This document shows, in pieces, positions 12,946 to 14,702 of a stretch of 14,702 bases of DNA. Position 1 is the stretch's first letter. The number at the start of each line of letters is the position of its first letter. The stretch comes from Caryophanon sp036309765 (GTDB taxonomy: Bacteria; Bacillota; Bacilli; Bacillales_A; Planococcaceae): positions 1-14,702 of the forward strand of contig JAXJTE010000009.1 in NCBI GenBank assembly GCA_036309765.1, given 5' to 3'. The notes below the pieces were generated by a model. It did not search any database. It had not been told where the DNA came from and saw nothing but the letters and a program-made list of their open reading frames with translations. Both the position numbers and the translations under genes were made by a program.

Positions 12946-14702
12946 CTATATGACCTCCACTACGCTGCGCACACCTTGTTGCTGCGCAATTGTTTTATAT
13001 AACGTTTCGTACATCGCGCGCGCTTTTGGCTGGCGCTCTTTTTTTGTGAACATATCGGCACTACCGATCATCATGCATAGCTCGCGCGCACGAGATACGG
13101 CAACGTTTAAGCGGCGATAATCGCGCGCAAAGCCGATATGACCTTGTGCTTCTGGTGTGTTACGCACCATGCTCACAATCATGACGTCCATCTCCATTCC
13201 TTGGAACTTATCGACTGTACCAGTACGGAGCTGTAAATGTGGCAGTTGAAGCTCTTGCTGAATGAGACGCGTAATTTTTTTCACTTGCTCGCCGTAAAAG
13301 CTAATGACACCGACTGATTTTTGGGCGTCGTGCGGCATGAGCCCAGCGTCTTTTGCACGTTTTGTCGCGTCGTTTAAATCGAGTAATACGTCGCGAATCG
13401 TTTCAAGCTCGCCTTCGTTAAATAAGCTGCTGCCGCCTTTAACGCGCTGTTCAAAGTACGGTGGGGCGCTCGGCAAGTCAAGCCAAAGCAGGTGGTCGTT
13501 GCGCGTCATAAAGCGTCCTTCTAATAAGTGGTCGCGTGCATTAGCTGGTACACCGCAGCGCAAGCCACCTTGCTCATGCGCATAAAACGGCGTAATACCT
13601 GCCATAATGTGCTCGTGCATGCGGTACTGGATTGCAAGCATTTGCTTATTCGTCGCAGGCAGTGCTTTAAATAAGCGCTCAAATAATGATTCACGCAGCA
13701 ATTGTTCGAGCTCGTCCTTTTGTGCGAACGCGCTAGATTCGGCGATCACGGCTTCAAGCGTTTCTTCAAGCGTATCGTCGCCAAGAAGCGGTGGGAGCTG
13801 ATGGTGGTCGCCGACGAGAATAATTTTTTTGCCTTTTAGCATCGGCAGCAGTAGCTCTGGTGGTGTCGCCTTCGATACTTCGTCGATAATGACGACATCA
13901 AACTGTGGGTACGTGTCGATAAAGTCTTTACGCGCTGACTGTACACATGTCGTGCCGATGACGTTTGCGTGCTTAATGTAGAGCTTTTTAATTTCGTCTA
14001 AGTCGTAATCGGTCGCTTCGTTTAACATGTCGCGCCATTTTTGCTGAAGGGCATGCTTTTTCGGCAATTCCTCTAGCTGTTGCTCGATGACATGAAGCTG
14101 CTCGGTCGCTTGTACTTTTTGTTGCTCGGCTTCCTCTAGCTGCTCCTCGACGTTTTCAGCGATGATTGCTTTGTATTCGCTGCGTTGTTGCTCTAACACA
14201 TCGATTTGCTCAAGCAATGCGGTTTCTTGCGCTAAGTTGTCGTCGAGTAATGCGCGCTCTTTGTCGTGTGCTTCCTTTAACGGCTGTTCCACTAGTAGCA
14301 GCTGCTCGACTTCCGCTTGCTTTTGTTTCACGGTGTCGTAGCTCGTTTGTAGCGTCGAGTAGTCGTTTACGTATTCATTGGCAAGACGAGCGAGCGTTTG
14401 TGGTGATTCGGTAATGGGCAGCTCGATCTTTTCGGCAATCGTGCGAAGTAACTGCTGCTGTTCGTCGTGCTGCGTTGTTAACGTGTCGAGCGCTTGTTGC
14501 AATGGGGCTGCGTTTCGCTGTAATGCGTCGCGTTCATTTCGCAGCTCGTTTGCGACCGTTGCATAGGCGCTTTTCCATAGCTGCTCGTAGCGGTCTGCAT
14601 CGTTTTTTAGTGCGCGGCCTTGCGTGTTAAGCGATTCCTTTGCACCGAGCAGTTTTGCTAAATGAGCGGCAAGCTGCTCGTATGTGACGCGCTGCTGTGC
14701 AA
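12946..14702 (-). CDS. SF1B (UPF1/DNA2-like) AAA-domain helicase with long coiled-coil insert (5'-truncated by window edge)
   Basis: The frame is open from the right edge to TAG at 12948-12946; 584 residues are visible. A Gln/Glu/Leu-rich coiled coil fills about the first 235 residues; then a NVIGTTC strand; motif II DEVSKATPPE (DE near 13884-13879); motif III GDHHQLPP; QYRMH motif; motif V TVDKFQGMEMD; and motif VI LNVAVSRARE. This is the AAA_11/AAA_12 layout of UPF1/DNA2/SMUBP2-like ATP-driven nucleic acid translocases. The Walker A lysine motif and any N-terminal domain lie off the edge; TTG 14502 sits inside the coiled coil and is not the start. The nearby downstream gene with zero spacing is a likely partner. 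The cellular role is unknown; related helicases act in DNA repair, RNA turnover or phage defence. Confidence 0.87.
   Translation of the reverse strand, partial: AQQRVTYEQLAAHLAKLLGAKESLNTQGRALKNDADRYEQLWKSAYATVANELRNERDALQRNAAPLQQALDTLTTQHDEQQQLLRTIAEKIELPITESPQTLARLANEYVNDYSTLQTSYDTVKQKQAEVEQLLLVEQPLKEAHDKERALLDDNLAQETALLEQIDVLEQQRSEYKAIIAENVEEQLEEAEQQKVQATEQLHVIEQQLEELPKKHALQQKWRDMLNEATDYDLDEIKKLYIKHANVIGTTCVQSARKDFIDTYPQFDVVIIDEVSKATPPELLLPMLKGKKIILVGDHHQLPPLLGDDTLEETLEAVIAESSAFAQKDELEQLLRESLFERLFKALPATNKQMLAIQYRMHEHIMAGITPFYAHEQGGLRCGVPANARDHLLEGRFMTRNDHLLWLDLPSAPPYFEQRVKGGSSLFNEGELETIRDVLLDLNDATKRAKDAGLMPHDAQKSVGVISFYGEQVKKITRLIQQELQLPHLQLRTGTVDKFQGMEMDVMIVSMVRNTPEAQGHIGFARDYRRLNVAVSRARELCMMIGSADMFTKKERQPKARAMYETLYKTIAQQQGVRSVVEVI

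Noticed and set aside
14303..14502. Helicase starting at TTG 14502
   Set aside because: The frame stays open to the window edge, the coiled coil continues upstream, and the essential Walker A motif has not yet appeared, so the true start lies outside.
12193..14702. Firm assignment of the helicase pair to a named anti-phage system
   Set aside because: The N-terminal part is missing, the partner is unrecognised, and no nuclease, protease or other defence gene is visible nearby; only a question is justified.

Overview
The window looks chromosomal and comes from a Gram-positive, low-to-moderate GC Firmicute of the Bacillales, most likely the Planococcaceae (Solibacillus/Lysinibacillus/Kurthia-like). 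The evidence is strong AGGAGG ribosome-binding sites, TTG and GTG starts, a bacilliredoxin, a Prli42-type miniprotein, and a gene order resembling, from memory, the Bacillus subtilis bkd - yqiW - yqjA - yqjC - yqjD neighbourhood with a mutA-mutB-meaB block inserted. The genus is an inference; no rRNA or other marker gene is present.

Layout, left to right. (1) Positions 1-1908: the 3' end of a branched-chain 2-oxoacid dehydrogenase operon (E1 beta, partial, then E2), closed by a near-perfect terminator. (2) Positions 1956-6944: a new promoter, then the tightly coupled genes mutA, mutB and meaB (both methylmalonyl-CoA mutase subunits and the GTPase chaperone). (3) Positions 6970-8510: a promoter, a BrxA/BrxB bacilliredoxin and a YqjA-like aromatic acid exporter family membrane protein. 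(4) Positions 8539-8640, minus strand: a 33-residue membrane miniprotein resembling Prli42, with its own promoter and terminator. (5) Positions 8736-10711: methylmalonyl-CoA epimerase and a biotin-dependent carboxyltransferase beta subunit, ended by a strong terminator. (6) Positions 10828-12153: a VOC/glyoxalase-like protein and a GNAT acetyltransferase. (7) Positions 12193-14702, minus strand, converging on the GNAT gene through a shared bidirectional terminator: a 250-residue winged-helix-like protein of unknown role, and upstream of it an SF1B (UPF1/DNA2-like) helicase that runs off the right edge.

Regions 1-5 form a metabolic route. BKDH turns the 2-oxoacids of valine, isoleucine and leucine into branched acyl-CoAs (fatty-acid primers or catabolic intermediates). 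Valine and isoleucine catabolism yields propionyl-CoA. The carboxyltransferase (with a biotin carboxylase and biotin carrier that are not in the window) would make (S)-methylmalonyl-CoA, the epimerase gives the (R) form, and the B12-dependent mutase MutAB, protected by MeaB, makes succinyl-CoA for the TCA cycle. The redox protein, membrane protein and stress miniprotein are neighbours whose link to this route is positional only.

Most of the window is recognisable core metabolism. The least explained parts are the helicase/winged-helix pair at the right edge, the displaced ribosome-binding site before mutA, the composition break inside the E2 gene, and the opposed prli42-like gene with a CodY-like box in its promoter. 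There is no gene-free stretch longer than about 125 bases, and I saw no tRNA, rRNA, CRISPR array, insertion sequence or riboswitch.
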